Source of the DNA: Thysanoteuthis rhombus
Lineage: Eukaryota > Mollusca > Cephalopoda > Oegopsida > Thysanoteuthidae
Assembly (NCBI GenBank): GCA_963457665.1
Contig: OY735231.1
Coordinates: forward strand, 38,381,906-38,445,905
Direction of reading: 5' to 3'
DNA length: 64,000 nt
Shown: positions 1-10,725 of the stretch, piece by piece
How the letters are laid out: each line of letters begins with the position of its first letter
Numbering within the stretch: the first letter of the stretch is position 1
Position numbers and translations under genes: made by a program
Notes under the pieces: generated by a model
Told to the model about the DNA's origin: nothing
Seen by the model: only the letters and a program-made list of their open reading frames with translations
Databases searched by the model: none

Positions 1-65
1 TCTGATGTCCTGGGTAGGGTTACTTTTTTTCACCTGCTCTATTTTGAAAAGACAAAAAAAAAAAC

Positions 66-728
66 CAGGTTTGGTTAGTCACACTTTAGAAACTGTCACA
101 TGACCAACATCTTAGGCAGCATGCTGTGTTGCAAGTGATCAATTGTAAATTATAAAAAAAGGTTAAGTGTCACATGTCAAGAGATAACCTCCAAAGGGGT
201 ATGACAGCCAGTGACAAAGTCCCACTTTCTAGTCAAGACCAGAACTTTATATCTACAATGACCACTGCCTAATCACACACTTTAGAGTGTACTCAATTAG
301 CTGCAGGAAATTAATCCTGATGAAGAATTTTCCACTCTTCACTCATCACTGAGAATTGAACCCTGGACCTTCTGTGTGTAAGGCAGATGTACTAACCATT
401 GCACTATCTGAGCGGACTTGGAATAAATGTATGATGAATAAGTAAGTTGTTTCTCGAGCCTTCAGATGCATCGCAACATAGTCCAAATTTTCAATAAATT
501 GATTCTGGAAACTAAGGGACCAATTTAGCATAAATTACCTTGCAAATTGACTCCCACTTGAAAACCTACGGGTGGGGGGGGGGGGGGGGTAAAAAAAGTT
601 TTCTAGATATAATGAGTACGTTTGAATTTTCAGCCCTGTAGTTTCAATGGTGCAACCTTTACGCACGGAGCATAGATAGCCAATCAGACTCACTTGAAAA
701 ACTAAAGAAACCTATGTTGAATTATTTC
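66..728 (+). repeat. Family A repeat copy, interrupted by a tRNA-type SINE
   Basis: The start (ttggttagtcac...aaactgtcacatgacc) and the end (cagccctgtag...gaaacctatgttga) match the about 430-bp family A consensus. The middle is split at about 185-440 by an unrelated tRNA-derived sequence. An 18-base G run at about 573-590 lies where other copies carry a C or G homopolymer. Confidence 0.75.
190..425 (-). repeat. tRNA-Val-like SINE
   Basis: Read on the minus strand from about 420, the head has box A (gcaatggttagtaca), an anticodon-arm region ctgccttacacacag like tRNA-Val, and box B (ggtccagggttcaattc). A tRNA-unrelated body follows to about 190. The acceptor ends are not complementary, so this is a retroposed SINE or decayed pseudogene, not a working tRNA. 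Confidence 0.6.
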
Positions 729-731
729 ATG

Positions 732-1657
732 CAAATTAACCAATGTCTACAGATGTCTTCCGTTATATCACGGATGATGGAATCCAACAGCATTCCACCG
801 AGCTTCAATCAAGTTAGTTGTTTTGGAGACATGTTTAGCTACTTTGGAGCTAGATTAATATTTATGAGGTGAACCGTATTATAACAGGGAAGGCTTGTAC
901 ATCATTTCAAAAAGATATTTATACTCAAGTTTTCCTTCCTTACCACACAATATAAATAAAATTGACAATTTCGGTAGAATTAATCCTCTAGACTTAATGC
1001 ACTTTATTAATAGTCATATGAATATTTCCAGTAACATAAGAAAAAGAGAATCTTATGATTACCAAGTCTTATATTTTTTTTCTGCTTTGATCACAGACTA
1101 TCTCTAATCCTAGCATTTCCACAGCAAGGCTGGTTGAAAACATTCTTAAGTATACTTTGAAAACCAAAGGTCAGGTACATTACTAAAATTAGTATTAGGC
1201 GTCTTGCCAAATACTATTAAGTGCTATTTTTCGTAAGTACTCTTCTGGTTTCAAGCAAGACAGACTGAATAAGTCTTAAGACTTTTGGTGGATGGAAAAA
1301 AACATTTTCTTTTCAAGATCCCAATAAGAATCTGATACAGAGAATGCTTTTATATATGAATTTGTAATTTTTTTTTTAAAGATAATATTTCCATCTTCCT
1401 ATTCAAAGTCAGATTCTCAGACAGATGTTTAAGATAATTGTTCCATTCTACTTTTTAAAAAACCTTTTGCGGCAAATAATAGGTCTAAATTCTTAAGTGT
1501 CCATGTGTTTATATATATATATAATGCCAGCATATCATAGCTGGGAAGGGAGGGGGTAATGGCTTTCTCACCTAGGGTGAGGGTTTTTTTAGAGTTGGAA
1601 CCTTATAGTCAATAGAGGATAAGTAGCATTCCAAGGGAAATTATGAATCCTTACTAA
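732..1657. other. AT-rich stretch, nothing recognised
   Basis: No exon-like frame with splice sites was found, and no repeat family seen elsewhere in the window. A short (TA) tract lies at 1507-1522. Confidence 0.5.
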
Positions 1658-1790
1658 CAATACATGCTCTGTTGGGTATAATCAATCAAAAAGTTGGAAA
1701 AAGGGGTGATCAATGAATAAATTTCTTCTCACCTTTTGTTGGACTGTGATCACTGAAAAAGGTCTGAATTTTCAACAACAAAAAAAAACA
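1658..1790 (+). repeat. Family A repeat fragment
   Basis: It shares the 5' segment: gttgggtataatcaatc, ttggaaaaaggggtgatcaa, and ggactgtgatcactg. Confidence 0.65.
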
Positions 1791-2316
1791 AAAAAAAAAC
1801 AGCAGGCACTAAATATCCATATTTTATACTACACATTTATTTCTTGATATAGGGCTTATTTATGAAGGTTATCAAAGAAAACATTCGAAATGATGAGGGA
1901 TCAGTAAGTATAATAACAGACAAGATGTGCTGTTCAAGTAATTTTTATTGAATGTTCCCAATACATATATATATATATATTCATACATATATAATCAATG
2001 TTCCCTTATTCAGGGTTGAGCACTCTTTAAGTAAGGTAACTTGTTCATTATAAGCTATATAGCAATGCTCTTGCAACTCTGGAATAGAGCACTCTGGTGG
2101 ATAGGGAATTATGTGTAATTAAATATATCGCTTAAATTCAGCCTTACTGACCATACAGTTCTGCGTAGCAGAGGTAAAATGCCAACCTCTGGGTCCAAAG
2201 CAAAGGTTTCAATCCTACCTCATGGTACTGGATGGATGGATAATGGATAGTCTATAGCTACACTGATGACTTATAATACAACGAAACAGCTGTCTGTGGA
2301 TGACTCAATTATCAAT

Positions 2317-2367
<51 letters not shown>

Positions 2368-2684
2368 CCCATATCTATTTATGTCCTCTACCAAACATAG
2401 CAAATAAACTTCAATCCTATCAGCACTCAGCTTACATCGTTGGTCTCAAGAGCAGATCAAATTTAGTAATTACCTAGCTTTTGCAGATGAGTTTTATCCT
2501 CACTGGGTGTCTCACCAATATGGCATCACAGGGACAAAACTTGGCTTAGGAAATATCTAAGGTAGCCTGCTGTAGAGCAATGGTTAAGAAGCTAGTCTTG
2601 TAGTTTACAGCCTGATACTCACTGTCTACCCCACTATCATCAAATTGTGCCATATCAAGCTAGGCTAAGTAATTAATACCCACC
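1791..2684. other. AT-rich stretch with a TA microsatellite
   Basis: The only clear structure is TA repeats at about 1969-1991 and 2321-2367. The acttggcttagg block at about 2530 recurs at about 5212. Weak tRNA-like boxes at about 2571-2620 are too degraded to call. Confidence 0.4.
2321..2367. repeat. (TA)n microsatellite
   Basis: About 23 uninterrupted TA dinucleotides. Confidence 0.95.
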
Positions 2685-2685
2685 A

Positions 2686-3062
2686 GTCACTTATGGAGCT
2701 GGAACATGGAACCTAACCAAGAGACAGACCCACAAACTAAGAAGCATACAACGCATGTAGAGATCACAAGACAGCACAGTATATCAGGGAGTCCAAGACA
2801 TCTATAATCTATTAAAAAACTTGAATGGCAATGAGCAAGTCATGTTGCAAGAATGGCAGACAACCGATGGACATCACGACTCACAACATGGATCCTCAGA
2901 GATCACATGTGAAACCAAAGCTGACAGAATACAAGATGGAGAGATGAACTTGACAAATTCAAAAATTACCAGCTTCACGCTGCCCATGATAGAGAATTGG
3001 TCTACGGGGAAGGTCTATGTCCAACAACGGATGATAAAAGACTTATGATGATGATGATGACC
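2686..3062 (+). pseudogene. RTE-like LINE, 3' end of reverse-transcriptase ORF with (TGA)n tail
   Basis: The plus strand reads TYGAGTWNLTK, the conserved end of RT domains in RTE-type LINEs. After several frame breaks comes a C-terminal block with WRDELDKF and GKVYVQQ, then stop codons that are themselves a (TGA)n run at about 3047-3062. A trinucleotide microsatellite 3' tail is typical of RTE-clade elements. It is 5'-truncated, frameshifted and inactive. The 75-residue open frame here is one frame of this remnant. Confidence 0.75.
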
Positions 3063-3180
3063 TACAACAGACAGGTTCAAACACTGTTGCTTGGTTTATA
3101 GCAGAAAATTTAGATTTTGCACACACACAATGAGTACAGAAAATATTTCTAGTTGGTATTGCAAAATAGTGCCATATTTT

Positions 3181-3372
3181 GTGTTTGGCAGCTTTCATAT
3201 TTTGTTTTTTTAATTCAGTCTTTTTAGTGATCACAAACTTAACATAGCTAAGAGAAGTATTTTATCCATTGATAACCCCTTATTCCAATTTTTTAATTGA
3301 TCACCAATGCAGTATGCTGTCTAAAGACGTTGGTCACTTGACAGTTCTTATTGAGTGACTAACCAGACCTGT
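3181..3372 (-). repeat. Family A repeat fragment
   Basis: The minus strand carries the 5' third of the family (gtctggttagtcactcaat, atgccaa..., gatcaat...). Confidence 0.75.
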
Positions 3373-3702
3373 TTTTTTTAAATCCTAAATCTGTAGTTTA
3401 AACCATTGTGGTTGCCTTCTCATTGATGTAACTTAATTCATTCATCCAGTTATGGAACACACAGCTGAATCAGAATGATTGCAAATCTTTTTATGACTGA
3501 AACTGCCCTAAAATATTATATATAAATGAATTATAAATTAGAATAAAGCTTGGAATATTTGCTAAAAGAAAGAAGAAAATATTGAATTAATTGAACCCAA
3601 GCCATATAGATAAAGTAAATTTCCAAAATAAAGCAGGAAAAGGAACAAACCCTGTTCAAAACCTGCAATGTTGTTTATGCAATTTTTGACAGCGTTTTAG
3701 CA
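3373..3702. other. AT-rich, nothing recognised
   Basis: No repeat family or exon-like signal was seen between the family A fragment and the minisatellite. Confidence 0.45.
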
Positions 3703-3924
3703 ATATTAGTTTCTGTAATAAAACTATTTGTTTCTGTAATAAAAGCATTTGTTTCTGTAATAAAACTATTTGTTTCTGTAATAAAACTATTTGTTTCTGT
3801 AATAAAAGCATTTGTTTCTGTAATAAAAGTATTTGTTTCTGTAATAAAAGTATTTGTTTCTGTAATAAAACTATTTGTTTCTGTAATAAAACTATTTGTT
3901 GCTGTAATAAAACTATTTGTTTCT
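3703..3924. repeat. 21-bp minisatellite, about 10.5 copies
   Basis: The unit is ctatttgtttctgtaataaaa, with gca or gta variants at the first three bases. Because 21 is a multiple of three and the minus frame lacks stops, it yields a 113-residue frame of FITETN(S/T/A) heptads. No splice sites or homology support coding, so I treat it as a tandem repeat. Confidence 0.95.
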
Positions 3925-4567
3925 AAATTTTTCAAGTTATTACCTGATAAAATGCCCAAAACAAGATGAAAAAAAAAAAAAATCACTGCATCAAAAAGAA
4001 TACAAAAAAATATCATCTAAAATGCAATATAACTCATTGGGAAATGAATCAGTTATAAATACGAAGAGTACACATTAGTTATAAACACTGTATAGTCTGC
4101 TTTCTTTTTTATTTGTACTTCCTACCTTATCTGGAGAATTGATTTGAAAAATTCATGAAATTATGGAAAAATGGAAAAAAAAAAAAATATATTCCCCTTT
4201 CTTTGCCCACACTCTCTATCCTTCCTATCTCATGAATGATAGAAACTGATTCAGTTTCAACAAAAGCCTTCTGGCATTCATAGAACTTTCATCACAGTTA
4301 AAAAGGGAGGAAATATTTTTTAATAAAGTAACCCACCCTTTTTGAAGTAGTAAGCAATAACTGACGGATTAGTGCTCCAGTGAATAGAGACATTTTGAAT
4401 TGCTCCAAGACAGGAATATAAAGAAGAAAATTTTACAAAGAAGTTAATGAAATCAGCAAATAATAAATTCTTTTAGGTTTGAATTCAAAGGGAAATACTT
4501 TTTCATAGACATGTGAAAGGTGGAGTTCAGAATAGTATAGTGGCACCATTCTGCTGCTCTCTCCTGG

Positions 4568-4992
4568 AATCTGTAGACCAAAATTGTCAACATGTGTTTC
4601 TTCAGTTTTTAAGTGATTCTTGCTGGCTGGCCAGCCGACTGTGTCTATCTACATATATATATATATGCATCATATATTTGGGCCGCTGAAAATTCAAACA
4701 TTAACTCCTAATTATGTTTAGAAAAAAACATTCCTTTGTTTGAAAAGTCCACACCCCCAAAAGGATTTTAGTAGCAGATTCAATTTACAATGTAAATTTA
4801 TGCTAAATTGACCAATTAATTGGTGTCTGGCTATGTTCATAATTGTTTTTCGAAAATTTGGACTTTTTAGTGATACAAAAAATGGCAAAATGAGTAACAT
4901 TCATTGATTTCACCTTTTTTCAGTCTTTTTAATTGATCACCCTCAATACAGCATGCTATGAAAAGATTCTATTGAGTAACTAATCAGTCCTA
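4568..4992 (-). repeat. Family A repeat, near full length
   Basis: It spans from the 3' end (aaaattgtcaacatgtg) to the 5' end (attgagtaactaatcagtcct) on the minus strand. The middle carries the conserved tttagcataaatttacattg block. Confidence 0.85.
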
Positions 4993-5030
4993 TTTTATCA
5001 CTTTATTGTGAATGGCTCACATGGGCCAGT

Positions 5031-5235
5031 CAAGTCATGCTGATAGCACTAGCTCTTGCCTAATCACTCAAATTAAGCAAGGCTGGAATTGAAGAATACT
5101 TAAATGGGTGACCCCACTTAGCAACATCAAGTACACAATATTCACTAAGCTTAGTTAGGCACAACTTAAGGCCTAATTGCTTGAACATACTGCCTTCTGC
5201 TGTGCCTAACTTGGCTTAGGGCATATTGTGAATCT
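5031..5235 (+). repeat. 5S-rRNA-derived SINE (SINE3-like)
   Basis: Bases 5035-5115 align colinearly with metazoan 5S rRNA. The match includes the internal promoter: aattaagcaaggctgg (5S A box gttaagcaacgtcggg), then aatacttaaatgggtgacc (5S C-box region agtacttggatgggtgacc). The downstream part to about 5235 is unrelated, as in SINE3-type elements where a 5S head drives pol III transcription. It is too diverged to be a functional 5S gene. Confidence 0.7.
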
Positions 5236-5930
5236 TCCACGGTCCAAGGGAGATAACTGAAATAAATGCAAACAAGCTGTGAGACCTATCTGTTAATAAA
5301 TATTTCACCAATTTTGTCCTCTCATGAAGAATAAATCAACTAAACAATTGGATTTTTTTTTTTATAGTGTACTACATTTTTGGAATAAGTAGTCCAGTCA
5401 TGTTAAAAATAGCAATAGTGTGAATAATTTTGAAAATAATCTAGTCAAGTTTAGATATAATGAAAAGAGTTATAAAGTTTTTGAATCTGTCTCGAGATTA
5501 TCAAGAATCTGATCCATGGATTGTATTAAAATGTAGATGTTTATAATGAAGGTGTTTTTATGAATGTTGTATCTGTTTTCAAGTTGATGCATGAATATTG
5601 TGTATAGTCGGAGATGCCTAGAGGCATAATAAAATAATAAATAAAGCATTTTTTATCAATACTTGAATAGATTTTAAAGTAATAATACTGAATAAATCTG
5701 CAAAATCTTAGTTCTAGTCTAAAATCTCCTCATGAGACAGACAGCTTTACTTCTTTCGTTTCCTTTTTTTTTAAACCATTCACAATGACAAAATCTGGAA
5801 GCAATTTGTGTGGTATAAAATAATGTCTCCTAATGCAAGATTCTGCATGCTGACAAGAATTCTTAGATGGTCACCAATGTGTTACCAGGTTAAAGATTGA
5901 AGGCAAGATAAGAAAGCCAAACTTGCTAAT
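5236..5930. other. AT-rich, nothing recognised
   Basis: No family repeat or exon-like segment is visible. Confidence 0.45.
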
Positions 5931-6008
5931 CCCTGGCCCAATGGATAAAGGTGTTGGTCAAGCATATCTAGTAATCCAATGAGCATGAGTTCAATCCCTG
6001 GGTCAGGC
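5931..6008 (+). repeat. tRNA-derived SINE head
   Basis: A box A-like stretch (ggcccaatggataaagg) and a box B-like stretch (gagttcaatccctggg) are 76 nt end to end. Seven acceptor positions (cctggcc with ggtcagg) still pair, one as G-T. The T stem is broken, so a SINE or pseudogene is likelier than a gene. Confidence 0.5.
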
Positions 6009-7300
6009 AGTTATATACTCTGGTTGACTTAGAGAGGCAGACAAGCAACAGTAATAGGACGAAGAACAATCTACCCCTTTTAGGTTCAGTTCAAAATTCA
6101 AAAGTGCTGCCAACTCAAATAAATTTTTTTTGCTAAATCGACCTCCAAAAAGTGTCAAAAAAAACTAATAATTTGATCATTCTGGTCAATTCTCTTATCA
6201 TCTTTTGCCATCAAAGATATTCCTTATAATCTTCCGAAGCATGAGGGAGTGAATTGTGAAAGTGAAATTGCTGCAGAAATTTCTTTCAGGATTAAGTGAG
6301 CCAATAATATCTTTGGTAGACGTATGGATGCTGAAACAAAGTGACAAAAATTAAATAAAATTTAAAACTAATATTAAAATACTTCATCTCAGAATTCAAA
6401 CAACTTTTGAAAAAAATAAAGAATTTTCAAGAGACAAAACCAATACCATTTCATTTACAAAAATAGATAAATTTATTTTTAAAATCTTAAAAAATTATAA
6501 CAAAATTTTAAAATTGTGTCAGTTGACATCTTTTTAATATCCATTTTGGCACACATTTTCAATGCATTAGGTAACTTTTGAAGGGTTAAGAATTCTGCCA
6601 AAAATTTATCTTAGCTTGCATAGAATAAAATATGAATTGATAATTCCAGTCCATATGGAGTAGAGATTGTCAACTAAACAAACATCCATTATGAAAATTT
6701 CATATGAAAACATCACTTTTAACACAAATCAACGAAGGAATTATAATCAAAATCTGGCATAATAAAACTCAAATTAACTCTTAAATTCATTAAAAAATAT
6801 TGAATGTCATAATCAAGGGAAATAACTTGACTGTAATTATCTCTCTCTCTGACCATTAGGTGAATTTCCTAATTTTTTTTCTATTCAATTCACTTTAAGA
6901 GTTTCATTATTTTTTTTACTTTATTTATCAAAGTGTTCTAATTACGATTGGTCCATGAATTTAAGAGATATAACTTCTCTGGTAGAATAATAATGATTTT
7001 TTAAGACAACAACAGTAAGTTGAAAAATCAGACTAGTACAAAAAGATTTTGATGAGAAAAAAATCATTCTGATGTTCTCTCATTAGTGTGTCTTCGGAGT
7101 GACACAAAATGAGAAAGTGTAGATTCACTGAATGAACTTTCACCGTGGACACAAGAATTAATTTTGGTATTTATTCCATTTTTATGAGATAATTCAATTT
7201 TATTTTCTTACTCCCAAAATGTCGAGTGGGTATAAAATAATAAGGTTTGAGTATCAATGAAACCTGAAAGTCATCAGATACAACTAGTTTGAAAACTTAG
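6009..7300. other. Very AT-rich, one dispersed repeat
   Basis: The segment 6774-6975 (cttaaattcatt... tcaagggaaataactt... gagtttca...) resembles 48862-49045 and is a dispersed repeat of unknown type. The rest is unrecognised. Confidence 0.45.
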
Positions 7301-7302
7301 AT

Positions 7303-7346
7303 GTAGTAGTAGTAGTGGTGGTAGTGGTGATAGTAGTAGTAGTAAT
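7303..7346. repeat. (TAG/TGG)n trinucleotide microsatellite
   Basis: An imperfect run of TAG and TGG triplets. Confidence 0.85.
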
Positions 7347-7349
7347 GAG

Positions 7350-7565
7350 TATTGTGGAAACTTGCTGTCACTTGACTTCCCATGAAAGTCAACGAGTGCA
7401 ATGATAAAAAAAAAAATGCCGGAGTATTGAAGGGACTTGCTGTTACCTAATTTTTAGTGAAAGCCGCCAGACACTACTGGTATGAAAACCCAAGTGCAAT
7501 AATAGTCATAATAATGCCAGAGTATTGGGGAAACTTGCCATCACCACCGAGAGCCCCCAGATTAC
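7350..7565. repeat. Degenerate tandem repeat (about 70-85 bp unit)
   Basis: Three diverged units, each with gagtattg-(t/a)-gg-aacttgc(tg/ca)tcac and a following gaaagcc/gaaagtc block. A further related unit lies at 9505-9570 (gttttgaggagacttgctgtcac). Confidence 0.6.
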
Positions 7566-7674
7566 TCCAGGGAAGGAAGTACTTAACTGAAAATAACCAA
7601 TTAAAAACAGACTGGAAATTCATATGAAACGAACAACCAGCTTAAGTCAGGAAACAGAAGTATCATTGCTGAAC

Positions 7675-7935
7675 ATGGTTGTCAGATTTGGTCAGAAAGG
7701 GAGACAATCCAAACATTATCTCATGATACTCACACAATGCAGGTATTAGAATAGCATTGAGCGAATCTGGAGGCAGAGATTCTTGGAGTGGGCCTGCCTC
7801 AAAAGGCTGGAATTGAAACTCTGCCTCCAAATTCGCTTGTTTTCTAAAATTAATGCTATTCCAATGCCTATTGTGGCTACATCTCCTAGATAAGCTTCGA
7901 TTATCTCCCCTGCTAGCCAGATCTGGCAATACTAT
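7675..7935. repeat. Long hairpin (inverted repeat, arms about 105-115 bp)
   Basis: The left arm (7675-7778) and right arm (7819-7935) pair end to end. Examples are aatctggaggcagag with ctctgcctccaaatt, and ttagaatagcatt with aatgctattccaa. The loop is about 40 bp. Arms are diverged by substitutions and small gaps. Candidate fold-back or MITE-like element; a 92-residue minus frame inside is not a gene. Confidence 0.75.
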
Positions 7936-8558
7936 GGCCAAGACATAGATTATTTTCTAATTAAAAGAAATGGGAATCTATGCTGAGATATTGTCAGAAA
8001 ATTTACAAAGATTGTAGATTCCCGCAAAAAAAAGAAGAAAGTAGGTAAAAGTTTTAATGACACAAATCTACCTTCATCAAATGATGACATGAGGCTCAGC
8101 TTGATTCAAAAAGACAGCAAGTTTCCTGGTTACTTTATTTCAATTTAAGAAATAATTTTCCAGTTTACCTATTTATCCATTAATAAGTATATCTATACCT
8201 ATGTCAGTGCCAATCATAATCCTGAGGGACACTATCCTAAAGACCATAATTCTGAATGTTGGAATTAAAATGTTGTAAGGTTAAAATCCCTGGGGCAAAA
8301 TCCCCAAAACTACAATTCATAACGAAAATCGGCTAAAGAGAGGTTGTTATGTGGGAGAGTTTTGGCTATTTTTTTCCCATTCTTTCATACTGCTTTCTTT
8401 ACAGAACAATGGAACACGTTAGCGGGAGGGTTTAAGGTAAGGGATTTTTCATTATTTTTTTTTCAAGTAAAAGTGTTTTTATGTTTCTCAAATTTTTTGG
8501 GAAACTGTGAGTAAATATCTTTTATAATGAAAGAAAGTTCTTCAGTGTTTTTAAAAAA

Positions 8559-9077
8559 GATAGACCGTTTCAAAAATTCATGAAAAGCAAATCTATTTCA
8601 GATATTGACACACAAGACGCAGTTTTGTAGAGAAACACTTCAAGTTTTTTACCGCAACTTACTGTTGCTCGATATATGCATTTGCATATTTGCATAATAG
8701 AATCGGAGGGGGGGGGGGGTGATGAGCTAAGCGCTACCAGACACACCATTTGAGACGTCTTCTAAAAACATTTTTTTTCACATTCTAAAATCTTATCAGT
8801 GCTACCAGATAACATTTTCCCAAGAACCTGGAAAATTTGTACGTGTACTCGTTTAGACATCTAAAAAACGTTTTTTTGATTTGTGAAATTTTTAACAATT
8901 TTTTGATAGAATTATTTTTTCTTTAATTCTTTTAATCTTGTGCCAGTGCTACTGGACACACCTTTCAGTGTAGACCCTGGCAGTCATAAACTCCAAGTGT
9001 TTCTCTACAGAATAGTGCTTCATGAGTGTCAATATCTTTATTAGTTTTTCTTCAATGAATTTTTGAAACTGTCTATT
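8559..9077. repeat. Inverted-repeat element, about 90-bp arms
   Basis: Arms 8559-8648 and 8988-9077 share, in inverse orientation, atagac.gtttcaaaaattcat, agatattgaca and gtagagaaacactt. The spacer holds degenerate direct repeats of a (c/t)(c/t)aga-cacacc motif. Looks like a non-autonomous fold-back or MITE-type insertion. Confidence 0.65.
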
Positions 9078-9196
9078 TCATTTGTAAAGACCCTGTATTT
9101 TCGGATTTCAGCCTTTAGTGATTTCTGCATTTGGGGTCATGGCATTCTGGATTGTCTTCTGGGCTCATGACCCAAACCCTATCTGTATACATATCT

Positions 9197-9217
9197 TGTG
9201 TGTGTGTGTGTGTGTGT
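9197..9217. repeat. (TG)n microsatellite
   Basis: About ten TG units, followed by imperfect ACA-rich sequence. Confidence 0.9.
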
Positions 9218-9504
9218 ACATGCATGCACATACATACACACACATGAATTAATAGATAAAGGTCGCTCAATATGACAAAGATGGCTGTGAATGTTATCTG
9301 GCAGAGCCTACTATATAAAAGTTTCCGGCTGATAGATTATCATAGCTATGTTGGCCCGATCCAGGAGTATATTTTGATGTACCTAAAAAATGTGTATGTG
9401 TGTGCTTATAAAATTTCTAACAAGAGTCATTTTTCAGCTATGAACAGAGTCAATCTTCAAATCTGTATTCAGTGATACACACATCAAAAAAATTAATAAA
9501 AAGA

Positions 9505-9640
9505 GAATATGAGTCCCGGAGTTTTGAGGAGACTTGCTGTCACTTGATCTGCAGTGAAAGCCACTAGTCAGAAATAATTATTATAATAATAAAAACGAAA
9601 TTTTTTTTTTTTTTCCATCAGAGGACCAAGTTCTCCAGAA
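9505..9640. repeat. Outlying copy of the 7.35-7.56 kb tandem unit
   Basis: It carries gttttgaggagacttgctgtcacttgat, gcagtgaaagccac and cagaggacc, as in the array at 7350-7565. It lies in the 3' flank of the Snail-like gene. Confidence 0.5.
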
Positions 9641-9652
9641 CAAAATTTCCTT

Positions 9653-9658
9653 TTTATT
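9653..9658 (-). promoter_or_regulatory. Polyadenylation signal candidate for the Snail-like gene
   Basis: AATAAA on the minus strand begins 7 nt after the TAG stop. It would give an extremely short 3' UTR, so a more distal signal may be the one used. Confidence 0.3.
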
Positions 9659-9664
9659 ATTATT

Positions 9665-10725
9665 CTAAATTATCTGACAAACCTCAAGCTTATGCTTATG
9701 GAGATACCTTTTTTGGGCAAAGGCACGACCGCACTTTTCGCAAAAGAAATTCTTTGTTTTCACGGTGTGAATGAGCATATGGGACCTCAGATTCGACTTA
9801 TCTGCAAAAGCACGGTCACAAGAATAGTGCGTGCACTTATAGGGCCTCTCGCCAGTATGGGTCCTCATGTGACCCTTGAGTAACCACGAGCGAGAAAACA
9901 TACGCCCACAAACCATACACTTGTTCTTCAGGTCAGAGTAAGTACAGTTGTGAGCAATCAGTGCCGACAGGTGACCAAAGGTACGTTTACATCGCAGACA
10001 TTTCTGGCCAGAATCCTCTTCATTGTGCAAGTCGATATATGAGGTCGAGGATTGGGGTTTGAGATTTTGTGTAAGTGGCTCGGGGTCCTTAAGTGAAAAA
10101 CTGCCAAATGTCGCTTTCTTAGTTTTCTTCTGCCTGCCACCCTTTCCCTGGTTAGAGGTGTTGCCTTGAAGATGCTGCTTGTTTAGGGCCGACTCCCAGA
10201 TCAGCCTTTCAAATGGTTTCAAGAGGTCATCCTCTGACCGCACAAAGTCACCTCCGACGGAGTAACCCAACGTGGGGAAAAGACAGTGGTGCGCGTTACT
10301 TATATACCCATTAGACATACTTCCACCAGATGATAAACCTGAATTCCCTTTAGACTGCCGGGAAGATTTGCTATTATTTCTGTTGAGTCTCCAAGACCGG
10401 ATTAATCTCTGATTAGAACTTAGCGCTTGTGGATTGATTTCAGGGCAACAGATTGCCTCCCTAAGAGAAATACTGGACGGCTGTTGCACATTGGAGAAGT
10501 TGTATATATTATAGAAGCATGTCACAAAGGACATGTTAGAAATGGAGCCATCGAGAAATTGTTGCCGACCAGATATAGGACCATGCTCGGGAATGAGTTG
10601 AGGGCTTGAGTGGATTCCTGCAAGTTTACTCAATGTGGAGGGTGGCACGTGTTGTTCTGTCTGCTGACCACGACGTTTTGTAATCACCCGACCAGACCTT
10701 GTTACCATCACACTTGGATCACAAC
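9665..10725 (-). CDS. Snail-like zinc-finger gene, last exon (all zinc fingers)
   Basis: The acceptor is a T-tract ending in GCAG just before 10725. The frame is open across it, with CDPSV before the first in-frame ATG at 10708, so this is probably an internal junction and not the true start. The exon runs to TAG at 9667-9665. Finger 1 (CLRC...HNC) lacks the normal H-x3-H pair. Finger 2 is a standard C2H2, followed by the TGERPYK linker. Finger 3 has an unusual C-x4-C spacing (CTHYSC) where Snail proteins normally have C-x2-C. Finger 4 is C2HC. Base composition is richer in G+C than the surroundings, as expected of a real exon. Shadow frames on both strands inside it are not genes. Confidence 0.88.

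Noticed and set aside
573-590. 18-base G run as a G-quadruplex regulator
   Set aside because: It sits at the fixed homopolymer position of family A copies; no gene nearby.
5931-6008. Functional tRNA gene
   Set aside because: The acceptor pairs, but the T stem is broken and no coherent anticodon arm forms.
9692-10609. Plus-strand open frames and a second minus frame over the zinc-finger exon
   Set aside because: Shadows of the conserved minus-strand zinc-finger frame.
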